A stretch of DNA of 64,000 nucleotides from Glandiceps talaboti (taxonomy: Eukaryota > Hemichordata > Enteropneusta > Spengelidae), in NCBI RefSeq assembly GCF_964340395.1, contig NC_135568.1:18770748-18834747 (forward strand), in the 5' to 3' direction. Position 1 is the first letter of the stretch. Every line of letters starts with the position of its first letter. Shown one piece after another: positions 1-13,312 of this stretch. A program made the position numbers and the translations under genes. Below the pieces are notes generated by a model, which was not told the DNA's origin, searched no databases, and worked only from the letters and a program-made list of their open reading frames with translations.

Positions 1-1838
<1,838 letters not shown>

Positions 1839-3237
1839 TGTGAGTATGTGAATACATGTATGTTGTACACGTGAGTATGTGAATATGTTGTACATGTGAG
1901 TATGTGAATATGTTGTACATGTGAGTATGTGAATATGTTGTACACGTATGTGAATATGTTGTACACGTGAGTATGTGAATATGTTGTACATGTGAGTGAA
2001 TATGTTGTACATGTGAGTATGTGAATATGTTGTATATGTGAGTATGTGAATATGTTGTACATGTGAGTGTGAATATGTTGTACACGTATGTGAATATGTT
2101 GTACACTTGAGTATGTGAATATGTTGTACATGTGTGTATGTGAATATGTTGTACACATGAGTATGTGAATATGTTGTACATGTGAGTATGTGAATATGTT
2201 GTACACGTGAGTATGTGAATATGTTGTACATGTGAATATGTTGTACATGTGAGTATGTGAATATGTTGTACATGTGAGTACGTGAATATGTTGTACATGT
2301 GAATATGTGAATATGTTGTACACGTATGTGAATATGTTGTACATGTGAGTGTGTGAGTATGTTGTACATGTGAGTATGTGAATATGTTGTACATGTGGGT
2401 ATGTTGTACATGTGAGTATGAGAATATGTTGTACATGTGAGTATGTGAATATGTTGTACATGTGAGTATGTGAATATGTTGTACATGTGAGTATGTGAAT
2501 ATGTTGTACATGTGAGTATGTGAATATGTTGTACATGTGAGTATGAGAATATGTTGTACATGTGAGTATGTGAATATGTTGTACATGTGAGTATGTGAAT
2601 ATGTTGTACATGTGAGTATGTGAATATGTTGTACATGTGAGTATGTGAATATGTTGTACATGTATGTGAATATGTTGTACATCTGAGTGTGTGAGTATGT
2701 TGTACATGTGAGTATGAGAATATGTTGTACATGTGAGTATGTGAATATGTTGTACATGTGAGTATGAGAATATGTTGTACATGTGAGTATGTGAATATGT
2801 TGTACATGTGAGTATGTGAATATGTTGTACATGTATGTGAATATGTTGTACATGTGAGTGTGTGAGTATGTTGTACATGTGAGTATGTGAATATGTTGTA
2901 CATGTGGGTATGTTGTACATGTGAGTATGAGAATGTGTTGTACATGTGAGTATGTGAATATGTTGTACATGTATGTGAGTATGTTGTACATGTGAGTATG
3001 TGAATATGTTGTACATGTGAGTATGTGAATATGTTGTACATGTGAGTATGTGAATATGTTGTACATGTGAGTATGTTGTACATGTGAGTATGTGAATATG
3101 TTGTACATGTGAGTATGTGAATATGTTGTACACGTATGTGAATATGTTGTCCATGTGAGTATGTGAATATGTTGTACATGTGAGTATGTGAATTTGTTGT
3201 ACATGTGAGTATGTGAATATGTTGTACATGTGAGTAT
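1839..3237. repeat. 25-bp minisatellite in intron 1
   Basis: About 1.4 kb of a 25-bp unit built from GTGAGTATGTGAA followed by TATGTTGTACAT, roughly 50-56 copies, with scattered shortened units and T/C variation (GTACATGT against GTACACGT). The unit has no stop in any minus-strand frame, and 25 is not a multiple of three, so all three minus frames stay open for 447-507 codons and rotate through the same 25-residue peptide. That explains the long open frames at 1763-3286; they are not evidence of a gene. The array ends about 90 bp before the next exon's acceptor. Confidence 0.95.
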
Positions 3238-3326
3238 CAAAAGTATGTATAGTCAGTGACTGTATCATGACTATGTCTGTTGTCAAAAGGACTATAACAG
3301 TACTCTCTCTCTGTTTTCAATATTAG

Positions 3327-3439
3327 GATAACAATAACCAGAGTGACTGCCGATATAGCGTTAGCCAAGCGTTCAGTACTGAACAACCCTAGTAAACGTG
3401 CAATAATGGAAAGGTCAAATAGTAGATCGTCTAGTATAG
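3327..3439 (+). CDS. CACNB: Calcium channel beta subunit, exon 2 of 5 in window
   Basis: After completing the split Arg codon, the exon reads [31 protein letters not shown] and SRSSSI, and leaves one base of an Ala codon. This matches the beta-subunit segment that in vertebrates reads close to ISITRVTADLSLAKRSVL. It is part of the GK-like domain, and the Ser/Arg-rich end corresponds to a flexible segment. The acceptor is TATTAG ending at 3326 and the donor is GTGAGT at 3440. The last 47 bases of this exon plus its donor are repeated twice more downstream at 71-bp spacing. Only the first donor keeps the reading frame into exon 3, because reading through it meets TAA within the second copy. Confidence 0.93.
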
Positions 3440-3605
3440 GTGAGTATGTCTTCATACACTCTTTAAACGTGCAATAATGGAAAGGTCAAATAGTAGATCG
3501 TCTAGTATAGGTGAGTATGTCTTCATACACTCTTTAAACGTGCAATAATGGAAAGGTCAAATAGTAGATCGTCTAGTATAGGTGAGTATGTCTTGTCTTC
3601 ATACA
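3393..3605 (+). repeat. Triplicated exon end plus splice donor (71-bp tandem repeat)
   Basis: Three head-to-tail copies with exact 71-bp period start at 3393, 3464 and 3535. Each contains the coding 3' end of exon 2 (AAACGTGCAATAATGG onward), the donor GGTGAGTATGTC and a short piece of intron. The donors lie at 3440, 3511 and 3582. The copies are nearly identical; the third has a small TCTTG insertion after its donor. Use of the second or third donor would add 71 or 142 bases, shift frame, and include an in-frame TAA. Confidence 0.95.
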
Positions 3606-3965
3606 CTGTTTGAAAAGCCAGGTAACAGAAAGATGGAAATATGGTAATATTCATACTGTATCATTGTATGGTTCAATAGTTCTTGTTAGACACTAGTCTG
3701 TGTTTGGCAATGATGCTTTACTGTGATATCTCTTTTATTCTTGCTGTGCTGTTTCTCATATCAAGTCATTATTACAATTAGTCAGTTAGCAACAACCCAA
3801 AAAGTCATCATCAGAATACCCCCATACAGTATATATATATATATGGAAGGTTGGCAGTATATATATATTTCTGCTAGTACTATTTTTGTTTGACCGTCAA
3901 CTTGTCTTCAAAGTAAGTACTGAAAACAGGCCAGCTAGACTCTAAACACTGAATCAAAGTTAAGT

Positions 3966-4014
3966 ACTGCCACCTAGTGGTCAGTGGTAACTAATGAATA
4001 CTGCCACCTAGTGG
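3966..4014. promoter_or_regulatory. Two tandem CTCF-like motifs in intron 2
   Basis: ACTGCCACCTAGTGG occurs at 3966-3980, and the same core occurs again at 4000-4014, 34 bp apart. The reverse complement, CCACTAGGTGGCAG, fits the bilaterian CTCF core CCNSNNGGNGGCAG at every fixed position. Binding is inferred from the motif only. Confidence 0.3.
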
Positions 4015-4134
4015 TCATTGGTAACCAATGACCGTTCTGAAGTTGAACAGTGTGTTTGTTAGCTTGTTAATACCTGCATATATGTTTCATTTCAAGACAT
4101 TTCTTATTTATATTTCTGTTTCCCTCCTCTACAG

Positions 4135-4286
4135 CTGAAGTACAAGCAGAAATAGAGAGAATCTTTGAATTGGCCAGGTCCATGCAGCTGATTGTGTTAG
4201 ATTGCGATACAATCAACCACCCAGCCCAACTAGCCAAGACTTCACTAGCACCATTTATATGCTATCTCAAAATAGCTAATCCAAAA
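4135..4286 (+). CDS. CACNB: Calcium channel beta subunit, exon 3 of 5 in window
   Basis: The exon encodes [19 protein letters not shown], then [20 protein letters not shown] and [12 protein letters not shown]. This matches the beta-subunit GK-like core; vertebrate members read very close to [21 protein letters not shown] here. It contributes to the alpha-interaction-domain binding groove region. The acceptor is CTACAG ending at 4134 and the donor is GTAAGT at 4287. The frame is closed exactly by one base from exon 2 and ends on a complete Lys codon (phase 0). The cysteine in LDCDT, where vertebrates often have Ala, is a visible difference. Confidence 0.95.
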
Positions 4287-4630
4287 GTAAGTTGATATTA
4301 TCTTGTAGTTACTGTACAAGTACAAATGTAATGAAAACTGGATAAACTCAATAAAATATAACTTTATTACAGGTTACTAATGAAAAATTTTACTCACAGA
4401 GTCCAACAATATCTTGGAAGCCAATCCCTGTTGACAACAGAAATTATCCTGGAAAACAAACAAGTAACAAAAGTTGTCTTTCTATGTGAAAAAAACCCCA
4501 TATTAATGTGATCTGAATTCAATCCTTTTGATTGACAATTGAGTTTAATCCATGGTTATACATCTAATGAGTCATCCACACACTTTCAAAGTTGAAATAA
4601 CAATTTAGTCTTTGTTTGACTTTGTTACAG

Positions 4631-4726
4631 GTTTTAACCAGACTTATTAAGTCCAGGGGCAAATCTCAGAGTCGCAATCTTAATGTACAGCTAGTAGCAT
4701 CAGATAAATTAGCACAGTGTTCACCG
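4631..4726 (+). CDS. CACNB: Calcium channel beta subunit, exon 4 of 5 in window
   Basis: A 96-base, phase 0-0 exon of 32 codons reads [16 protein letters not shown], then [16 protein letters not shown]. It corresponds to the beta-subunit segment VLQRLIRSRGKSQ...LTVQ...DKLVQCPP in vertebrate proteins and lies in the second half of the GK-like domain. The acceptor is GTTACAG ending at 4630 and the donor is GTAAGT at 4727. It is followed by an 8.6-kb intron filled with two large minisatellites, the first of which starts only about 28 bp beyond the donor. Confidence 0.95.
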
Positions 4727-4754
4727 GTAAGTCTTATTCATAATGCAAACTATA

Positions 4755-6607
4755 GTCTGTAATACCAAGTACTTTCTGTAATACCAAGTACTTTCTGTAA
4801 TACCAAGTACTGTCTGTAATACAGTTTGTCTGTAATACCAAGTACTGTCTGTAATACAGTGCTGTCTGTAATACCAAGTACTGTCTATAATAGAGTGCTG
4901 TCTGTAATACCAAGTACTGTCTGTAATACCAAGTACTGTCTGTAATACAGTTTGTCTGTAATACCAAGTACTGTCTGTAATACAGTTTGTCTGTAATACC
5001 AAGTACTGTCTGTAATACAGTGCTGTCTGTAATACCAAGTACTGTCTATAATACAGTGCTGTCTGTAATACCAAGTACTGTCTGTAATACAGTTTGTCTG
5101 TAATACCAAGTACTGTCTATAATAGAGTACTGTCTGTAATACCAAGTACTGTCTATAATAGAGTACTGTCTGTAATACCAAGTACTGTCTATAATAGAGT
5201 GCTGTCTGTAATACCAAGTACTGTCTGTAATAGAGTGCTGTCTGTAATACCAAGTACTGTCTATAATACAGTGCTGTCTGTAATACCAAGTACTGTCTAT
5301 AATAGAGTGCTGTCTGTAATACCAAGTACTGTCTATAATAGAGTGCTGTCTATAATAGAGTGCTGTCTGTAATGGAGTGCTGTCTGTAATACCGAGTACT
5401 GTCTGCTGTCCGTAATACCAAGTACTGTCTATAATAGAGTGCTGTCTATAATACAGTACTGTCTGTAATAGAGTGCTGTCTGTAATACCAAGTACTGTCT
5501 ATAATACAGTGCTGTCTATAATACAGTACTGTCTGTAATAGAGTGCTGTCTGTAATACCAAGTACTGTCTATAATAGAGTGCTGTCTGTAATACCAAGTA
5601 CTGTCTATAATAGAGTGCTGTCTGTAATACCAAGTACTGTCTATAATACAGTGCTGTCTATAATACAGTGCTGTCTGTAATACCAAGTACTGTCTATAAT
5701 AGAGTGCTGTCTGTAATACCAAGTACTGTCTATAATAGAGTGCTGTCTGTAATACCAAGTACTGTCTATAATAGAGTGCTGTCTGTAATACCAAGTACTG
5801 TCTATAATAGAGTACTGTCTGTAATACCAAGTACTGTCTGTAATACAGTGCTGTCTGTAATACCAAGTACTGTCTATAATAGAGTGCTGTCTGTAATACC
5901 AAGTACTGTCTATAATAGAGTACTGTCTGTAATACCAAGTACTGTCTGTAATACAGTGCTGTCTGTAATACCAAGTACTGTCTATAATAGAGTGCTGTCT
6001 GTAATACCAAGTACTGTCTATAATAGAGTACTGTCTGTAATACCAAGTACTGTCTGTAATACAGTGCTGTCTGTAATACCAAGTACTGTCTATAATAGAG
6101 TACTGTCTGTAATACCAAGTACTGTCTATAATAGAGTACTGTCTGTAATACCAAGTACTGTCTATAATAGAGTGCTGTCTGTAATACCAAGTACTGTCTA
6201 TAATAGAGTACTGTCTGTAATACCAAGTACTGTCTGTAATACAGTGCTGTCTGTAATACCAAGTACTGTCTATAATAGAGTGCTGTCTGTAATACCAAGT
6301 ACTGTCTATAATAGAGTACTGTCTGTAATACCAAGTACTGTCTATAATAGAGTGCTGTCTGTAATACCAAGTACTGTCTATAATAGAGTACTGTCTGTAA
6401 TACCAAGTACTGTCTGTAATACAGTGCTGTCTGTAATACCAAGTACTGTCTATAATAGAGTGCTGTCTGTAATGGAGTGCTGTCTGTAATACCGAGTACT
6501 GTCTGCTGTCCGTAATACCAACTACTGTCTATAATACCAATTATTGTCTGTAGTACCAAGTACTCTGTCTGTAATATCAAGTATCTGTATGTAATACCAA
6601 GTACTCT
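4755..6607. repeat. 18/36-bp minisatellite in intron 4 with higher-order structure
   Basis: About 1.85 kb of alternating sub-units, CTGTCTATAATAGAGTG (17) and CTGTCTGTAATACCAAGTA (19), giving a 36-bp dimer, roughly 100 half-units. Because 36 is divisible by three and stop-free, both strands stay open (12-residue peptide repeats). Between 5668 and 6470 the dimers occur as a patterned series in which a variant dimer follows runs of four or two standard dimers. A distinctive block containing TACTGTCTGCTGTCCG occurs at about 5398 and again at 6498, exactly 1,100 bp apart, indicating a large internal duplication. Confidence 0.95.
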
Positions 6608-6884
6608 GGTTGAATAAAACCTGTTCTGTGTGGAATTATATTTGTCTTTTGTGACAGCAATGTGGGTGTCAATTTAGTTATATTTTCCCGTGTTCATGAG
6701 TTTATCTTTCTCACTTTCATTCAGAAATTACACAATTATATCTGTATATTACGGTATAATTCTAACCTTTCCAGCTTGAATGTATCTCCAACTAGTTTAT
6801 TAGCGAATGACATCGGCCCTACATGTACTTGTGAATATTTTTTTTTTATCACTCCATAGTATTTTTAAGTTTTGTGCTTGATAG
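6608..6884. other. Unique spacer between two intronic minisatellites
   Basis: Non-repetitive intron sequence between the 36-bp and 32-bp arrays. It contains an open frame of 65 codons (6662-6859) without recognisable features. I see no splice sites flanking a conserved exon. Confidence 0.5.
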
Positions 6885-9800
6885 CTCCATGTAGTCCTGG
6901 TACATGCATTACCTCACTCCACACAGTCCTGGTACATGTGTTACCCCACTCCACACAGTCCTGGTACATGTGTTACCCAACTCCACACAGTCCTGGTACA
7001 TGTGTTACCCCACTCCACACAGTCCTGGTACATGTGTTACCTCACTCCACACAGTCCTGGTACATGTGTTACCCCACTCCATGCAGTCCTGGTACATGTG
7101 TTACCTCACTCCACACAGTCCTGGTACATGTATTACCTTACTCCACACATTCCTGGTACATGTGTTACCTTACTCCATGCAGTCCTGATACATGTGTTAC
7201 CTTACTCCATGCAGTCCTGGTACATGTGTTACCTTACTCCATGCAGTCCTGGTACATGTGTTGCCTCGATCCATGCAGTCCTGGTACATGTGTTACCTTA
7301 CTCCACACAGTCCTGGTACATGTGTTGCCTCACTCCACACAGTCATGGTACATGTGTTACCTCGATCCATGCAGTCCTGGTACACGTGTTACCTTACTCC
7401 ATGCAGTCCTGGTACACGTGTTACCTTACTCCATGCAGTCCCGGTACATGTGTTACCTTACTCCATGCAGTCCCGGTACATGTGTTGCCTCACTCCATGC
7501 AGTCCAGATACATGTGTTACCTTACTCCACGCAGTCCTGGTACATGTGTTACCTCACTCCATGCAGTCCTGGTACACGTGTTACCTTACTCCATGCAGTC
7601 CTGGTACATGTGTTACCTTACTCCATGCAGTCCTGGTACATGTGTTACCTCACTCCATGCAGTCCTGGTACATGTGTTACCTTACTCCATGCAGTCCTGG
7701 TACATGTGTTACCTTACTCCATGCAATCCTGGTACATGTGTTACCTCACTCCACACAGTCCTGGTACATGTGTTACCTCACTCCACACAGTCCTGGTACA
7801 TGTGTTACCTCACTCCATGCAGTCCTGGTACACGTGTTACCTCACTCCACACAGTCCTGGTACATGTGTTACCTCACTCCATTCAGTCCTGGTACATGTG
7901 TTACCTTACTCCACACAGTCCTGGTACATGTGTTACCTTACTCCATGCAGTCCTGATACATGTGTTACCTTACTCCATGCAGTCCTGGTACATGTGTTAC
8001 CTCACTCCATGCAGTCCCGGTACATGTGTTACCTTACTCCACACAGTCCTGGTACATGTGTTACCTCACTCCATGCAGTCATGGTACATGTGTTACCTCA
8101 CTCCACACAGTCTTGGTACATGTGTTACCTCACTCCACACATTCCTGGTACATGTGTTACCTTACTCCATGCAGTCCTGGTACATGTGTTACCTTACTCC
8201 ATGCAGTCCTGGTACATGTGTTACCTCACTCCATGCAGTCCTGGTACATGTGTTACCTCACTCCACACAGTCCTGGTACATGTGTTACCTCACTCCACAC
8301 AGTCCTGGTACATGTGTTACCTTACTCCATGCAGTCCTGATACATGTGTTACCTTACTTCATGCAGTCCTGGTACATGTGTTACCTCACTCCACACAGTC
8401 CTGGTACATGTGTTACCTCACTCCACACAGTCCTGGTACATGTGTTACCTTACTTCATGCAGTCCTGATACATGTGTTACCTCACTCCATGCAGTCCTGG
8501 TACATGTGTTACCTCACTCCACACAGTCCTGGTACATGTGTTACCTTACTCCATGCAGTCCTGATACATGTGTTACCTCACTCCATGCAGTCCTGGTACA
8601 TGTGTTACCTCACTCCACACAGTCCTGATACATGTGTTACCTCACTCCACACAGTCCTGGTACATGTGTTACCTTACTCCATGCAGTCCTGATACATGTG
8701 TTACCTTACTTCATGCAGTCCTGGTACATGTGTTACCTCACTGCATGCCGTCCTGGTACATGTGTTACCATACTTCATGCAGTCCTGGTACATGTGTTAC
8801 CTCACTCCACACAGTCCTGGTACATGTGTTACCTCACTCCATGCAGTCCTGGTACATGTGTTACCTCACTCCACACAGTCCTGGTACATGTGTTACCTCA
8901 CTCCACACAGTCCTGGTACATGTGTTACCTCACTCCACACAGTCCTGGTACATGTGTTACCTCACTCCATGCAGTCCTGGTACATGTGTTACCTCACTCC
9001 ACACAGTCCTGGTACATGTGTTACCTCACTCCACACAGTCCTGGTACATGTGTTACCTCACTCCACACAGTCCTGGTACATGTGTTACCTCACTCCACAC
9101 AGTCCTGGTACATGTGTTACCTCACTCCACACAGTCCTGGTACATGTGCTACCTTACTCCATGCAGTCCTGATACATGTGTTACCTCACTCCACACAGTC
9201 CTGGTACATGTGTTACCTCACTCAATGCAGTCCTGGTACATGTGTTACCTTACTCCACACAGTCCTGGTGCATGTGTTACCTTACTCCATGCAGTCCTGG
9301 TACATGTGTTACCTAACTCCATGCAGTCCTGGTACACGTGTTACCTAACTCCATGCAGTCCTGGTACACGTGTTACCTTACTCCATGCAGTCCTGGTACA
9401 CGTGTTACCTTACTCCATGCAGTCCCGGTACATGTGTTACCTTACTCCATGCAGTCCTGATACATGTGTTACCTTACTCCACGCAGTCCTGGTACATGTG
9501 TTACCTCACTCCACACAGTCCTGGTACATGTGTTACCTCACTCCATGCAGTCCTGGTACATGTGTTGCCTCACTCCACACAGTCATGGTACATGTGTTAC
9601 CTCACTCCATGCAGTCCTGGTACACGTGTTACCTTACTCCATGCAGTCCTGGTACACGTGTTACCTTACTCCATGCAGTCCTGGTACATGTGTTACCTCA
9701 CTCCATGCAGTCCTGGTACATGTGTTACCTAACTCCATGCAGTCCTGGTACACGTGTTACCTTACTCCATGCAGTCCTGGTACACGTGTTACCTTACTCC

Positions 9801-10859
9801 ATGCAGTCCTGATACATGTGTTACCTTACTCCATGCAGTCCTGGTACATGTGTTACCTTACTCCATGCAGTCCTGGTACACGTGTTACCTTACTCCATGC
9901 AGTCCTGGTACATGTGTTACCTTACTCCATGCAGTCCTGGTACACGTGTTACCTTACTCCATGCAGTCCTGATACATGTGTTACCTTACTCCATGCAGTC
10001 CTGGTACATGTGTTACCTTACTCCATGCAGTCATGGTACACGTGTTACCTTACTCCATGCAGTCCTGGTACATGTGTTACCTTACTCCATGCAGTCCTGG
10101 TACATGTGTTACCTCACTCCATGCAGTCCTGGTACATGTTTTACCTTACTCCATGCAGTCCTGGTACATGTGTTACCTCACTCCACACAGTCCCTGTACA
10201 TGTGTTACCTAACTCCATGCAGTCCTGGTACACGTGTTACCTTACTCCATGCAGTCCTGATACATGTGTTACCTTACTCCACGCAGTCCTGGTACATGTG
10301 TTACCTCACTCCATGCAGTCCTGGTACACGTGTTACCTTACTCCATGCAGTCCTGGTACATGTGTTACCTCACTCCACACAGTCCTGGTACATGTGTTAC
10401 CTCACTCCATGCAGTCCCGGTACATGTGTTACCTCACTCCACACAGTCCTGGTACATGTGTTACCTCACTCCATGCAGTCCTGGTACATGTGTTACCTTA
10501 CTCCATGCAGTCATGGTACACGTGTTACCTTACTCCATGCAGTCCTGGTACATGTGTTACCTCACTCCATGCAGTCCTGGTACACGTGTTACCTTACTCC
10601 ACACAGTCCTGGTACATGTGTTACCTCACTCCATGCAGTCCTGGTACATGTGTTACCTTACTCCATGCTGTCCTGGTACATGTGTTGCCTCACTCCATGC
10701 AGTCCTGGTACATGTGTTACCTCACTCCATGCAGTCCTGGTACATGCTGTTACCTCACTCCATGCCATCTGGATACATGTGTTACCTCACTCCATGCAGT
10801 CCTGGTACATGTGTTACCTTACTCCACACAGTCCTGGTACATGTGTTACCTTACTCCAT

Positions 10860-11026
10860 CAGTGTTTTTGGTAAGGTTTGGGAACCCCGGTAACAGAAAG
10901 GGGGAAAGAGCTAAAACTGGTAGTGCTTCCCATGCAATGTATCATAGTTTAGGTGGGGAACCCCGGTAAAATGATGTGGGAACCCCGGTAGATTTTACCT
11001 ACTTACCGCCCTTAAATAAAACACTG
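10860..11026. repeat. Non-minisatellite spacer inside the 32-bp array, copy 1
   Basis: A 167-bp island of different sequence containing three copies of GGGAACCCCGGTA and a donor-like GGTAAGG near its start. The same sequence, together with its flanking minisatellite units, recurs exactly 1,070 bp downstream, so the pair reflects a recent segmental duplication within the array. Function unknown; no recognised element family. Confidence 0.85.
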
Positions 11027-11929
11027 CTCCATGCAGTCCTGATACATGTGTTACCTTACTCCATGCAGTCCTGGTACACGTGGTACCTTACTCCATGCAG
11101 TCCTGGTACATGTGTTACCTTACTCCATGCAGTCCTGGTACATGTGTTACCTCACTCCATGCAGTCCTGGTACACGTGGTACCTTACTCCATGCAGTCCT
11201 GGTACACGTGGTACCTCACTCCATGCAGTCCTGGTACATGTGTTACCTTACTCCATGCAGTCCTGGTACATGTGTTACCTTACTCCATGCAGTCCTGGTA
11301 CATGTGTTACCTCACTCCATGCAGTCCTGGTACATGTGTTACCTCACTCCATGCAGTCCTGGTACATGTGTTACCTCACTCCATGCAGTCCTGGTACACG
11401 TGGTACCTTACTCCATGCAGTCCTGGTACACGTGGTACCTCACTCCATGCAGTCCTGGTACATGTGTTACCTTACTCCATGCAGTCCTGGTACATGTGTT
11501 ACCTTACTCCATGCAGTCCTGGTACATGTGTTACCTCACTCCATGCAGTCCTGGTACATGTGTTACCTCACTCCATGCAGTCCCGGTACATGTGTTACCT
11601 CACTCCACACAGTCCTGGTACATGTGTTACCTTACTCCATGCAGTCCTGGTACACGTGTTACCTTACTCCATGCAGTCCTGGTACATGTGTTACCTCACT
11701 CCACACAGTCCTGGTACATGTGTTACCTCACGCCATGCAGTCCCGGTACATGTGTTACCTCACTCCACACAGTCCTGGTACATGTGTTACCTCACTCCAT
11801 GCAGTCCTGGTACATGCTGTTACCTCACTCCATGCCATCTGGATACATGTGTTACCTCACTCCATGCAGTCCTGGTACATGTGTTACCTTACTCCACACA
11901 GTCCTGGTACATGTGTTACCTTACTCCAT

Positions 11930-12096
11930 CAGTGTTTTTGGTAAGGTTTGGGAACCCCGGTAACAGAAAGGGGGAAAGAGCTAAAACTGGTAGTGCTTCC
12001 CATGCAATGTATCATAGTTTAGGTGGGGAACCCCGGTAAAATGATGTGGGAACCCCGGTAGATTTTACCTACTTACCGCCCTTAAATAAAACACTG
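11930..12096. repeat. Non-minisatellite spacer inside the 32-bp array, copy 2
   Basis: By reading, this is identical to the island at 10860-11026, offset by 1,070 bp. The irregular units immediately before it (TACATGCTGTTACC and CCATCTGGATACATG) are also identical between the copies, which shows that one block containing spacer and repeats was duplicated as a whole. Confidence 0.85.
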
Positions 12097-12894
12097 CTCC
12101 ATGCAGTCCTGATACATGTGTTACCTTACTTCATGCAGTCCTGGTACACGTGGTACCTTACTCCATGCAGTCCTGGTACATGTGTTACCTTACTCCACAC
12201 AGTCCTGGTACATGTGTTACCTTACTCCACACAGTCCTGGTACATGTGTTACCTTACTCCATGCAGTCCTGGTACATGTGTTACCTTACTTCATGCAGTC
12301 CTGGTACACGTGGTACCTTACTCCATGCAGTCCTGATACATGTGTTACCTTACTCCATGCAGTCCTGGTACATGTGTTACCTTACTCCATGCAGTCCTGG
12401 TACATGTGTTACCTTACTCCATGCAGTCCTGGTACATGTGTTACCTCACTCCATGCAGTCCTGGTACACGTGGTACCTTACTCCATGCAGTCCTGGTACA
12501 CGTGGTACCTCACTCCATGCAGTCCTGGTACATGTGTTACCTTACTCCATGCAGTCCCGGTACATGTGTTACCTCACTCCACACAGTCCTGGTACATGTG
12601 TTACCTTACTCCATGCAGTCCTGGTACATGTGTTACCTCACTCCATGCAGTCCTGGTACATGTGTTACCTCACTCCATGCAGTCCTGGTACACGTGGTAC
12701 CTTACTCCATGCAGTCCCGGTACATGTGTTACCTCACTCCACACAGTCCTGGTACATGTGTTACCTTACTCCATGCAGTCCTGATACATGTGTTACCTTA
12801 CTCCATGCTGTCCTGGTACATGTGTTGCCTCACTCCATGCAGTCCCGGTACATGTGTTACCTCACTCCATGCAGTCCTGGTACATTGACAGAAT

Positions 12895-13288
12895 CTAAAA
12901 TGGTGGATTCCATTGACAGAGTCTAAAATGGTGGATTCCATTGACATTGTCACAATTGAAATGAGAATCAAACAATAGGCTTACAATCAATTGGAGAACA
13001 ATTTCATATTTTTCTGTTAGTGTTGCATAGTGTTATATAGTGTTAAATAGTGTTGTATAGTGTTAAATAGTGTTATATAGTGTTAAATAGTGTTATATAG
13101 TGAACGAGTTTTGTTAGTGTTATATAGTGAAAGAGTTTTGCCATTAGATTGTAGAAGTCAAAAGCTATCTGTCAGGTGGGTAAAGAAATGCAATGCTAGA
13201 TAAATCACTTAGTATGTATGACCAACATTGGTTGATATGCAATGCTAGATAAATCACTTAGTATGTATGACAAACATTTGTTGATATT
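12895..13288. repeat. Short tandem repeats before the last exon
   Basis: Three small arrays lie here. A direct repeat of a GACAGA-TCTAAAATGGTGG segment occurs at about 12887-12945. A decamer array TGTTNNATAG has eight perfect-length units at 13021-13100 with stragglers to 13130. A 49-bp tandem duplication starting GCAATGCTAGATAAATC at 13190 recurs at 13239. The last duplication ends about 25 bp before the exon 5 acceptor, so it may have duplicated intronic sequence near the branch-point region. Confidence 0.85.
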
Positions 13289-13312
13289 TTTTATTTTTTA
13301 TTCTTTCTGCAG

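Larger units (their letters stand above)
6885..12885. repeat. About 6 kb of a 32-bp minisatellite in intron 4
   Basis: The 32-bp unit comprises CTCACTCCATGCAGTCC then TGGTACATGTGTTAC; I estimate 170-180 copies. Main variants are TTACT/TCACT, CCATGCAG/CCACACAG and ACATGTG/ACACGTG, the last alternating within the array. All three plus-strand frames are open for long distances because the unit is stop-free and 32 is not a multiple of three, so open frames such as 6872-8692 and 9464-10969 are repeat artefacts. The array is interrupted by two identical 167-bp spacers. Confidence 0.96.

Noticed and set aside
6872-10969. Cys/His-rich plus-strand open frames of 500-600 codons
   Set aside because: Product of a 32-bp repeat without stops, open in all three frames; the 'zinc-finger-like' Cys/His spacing follows the repeat period and no known motif fits.
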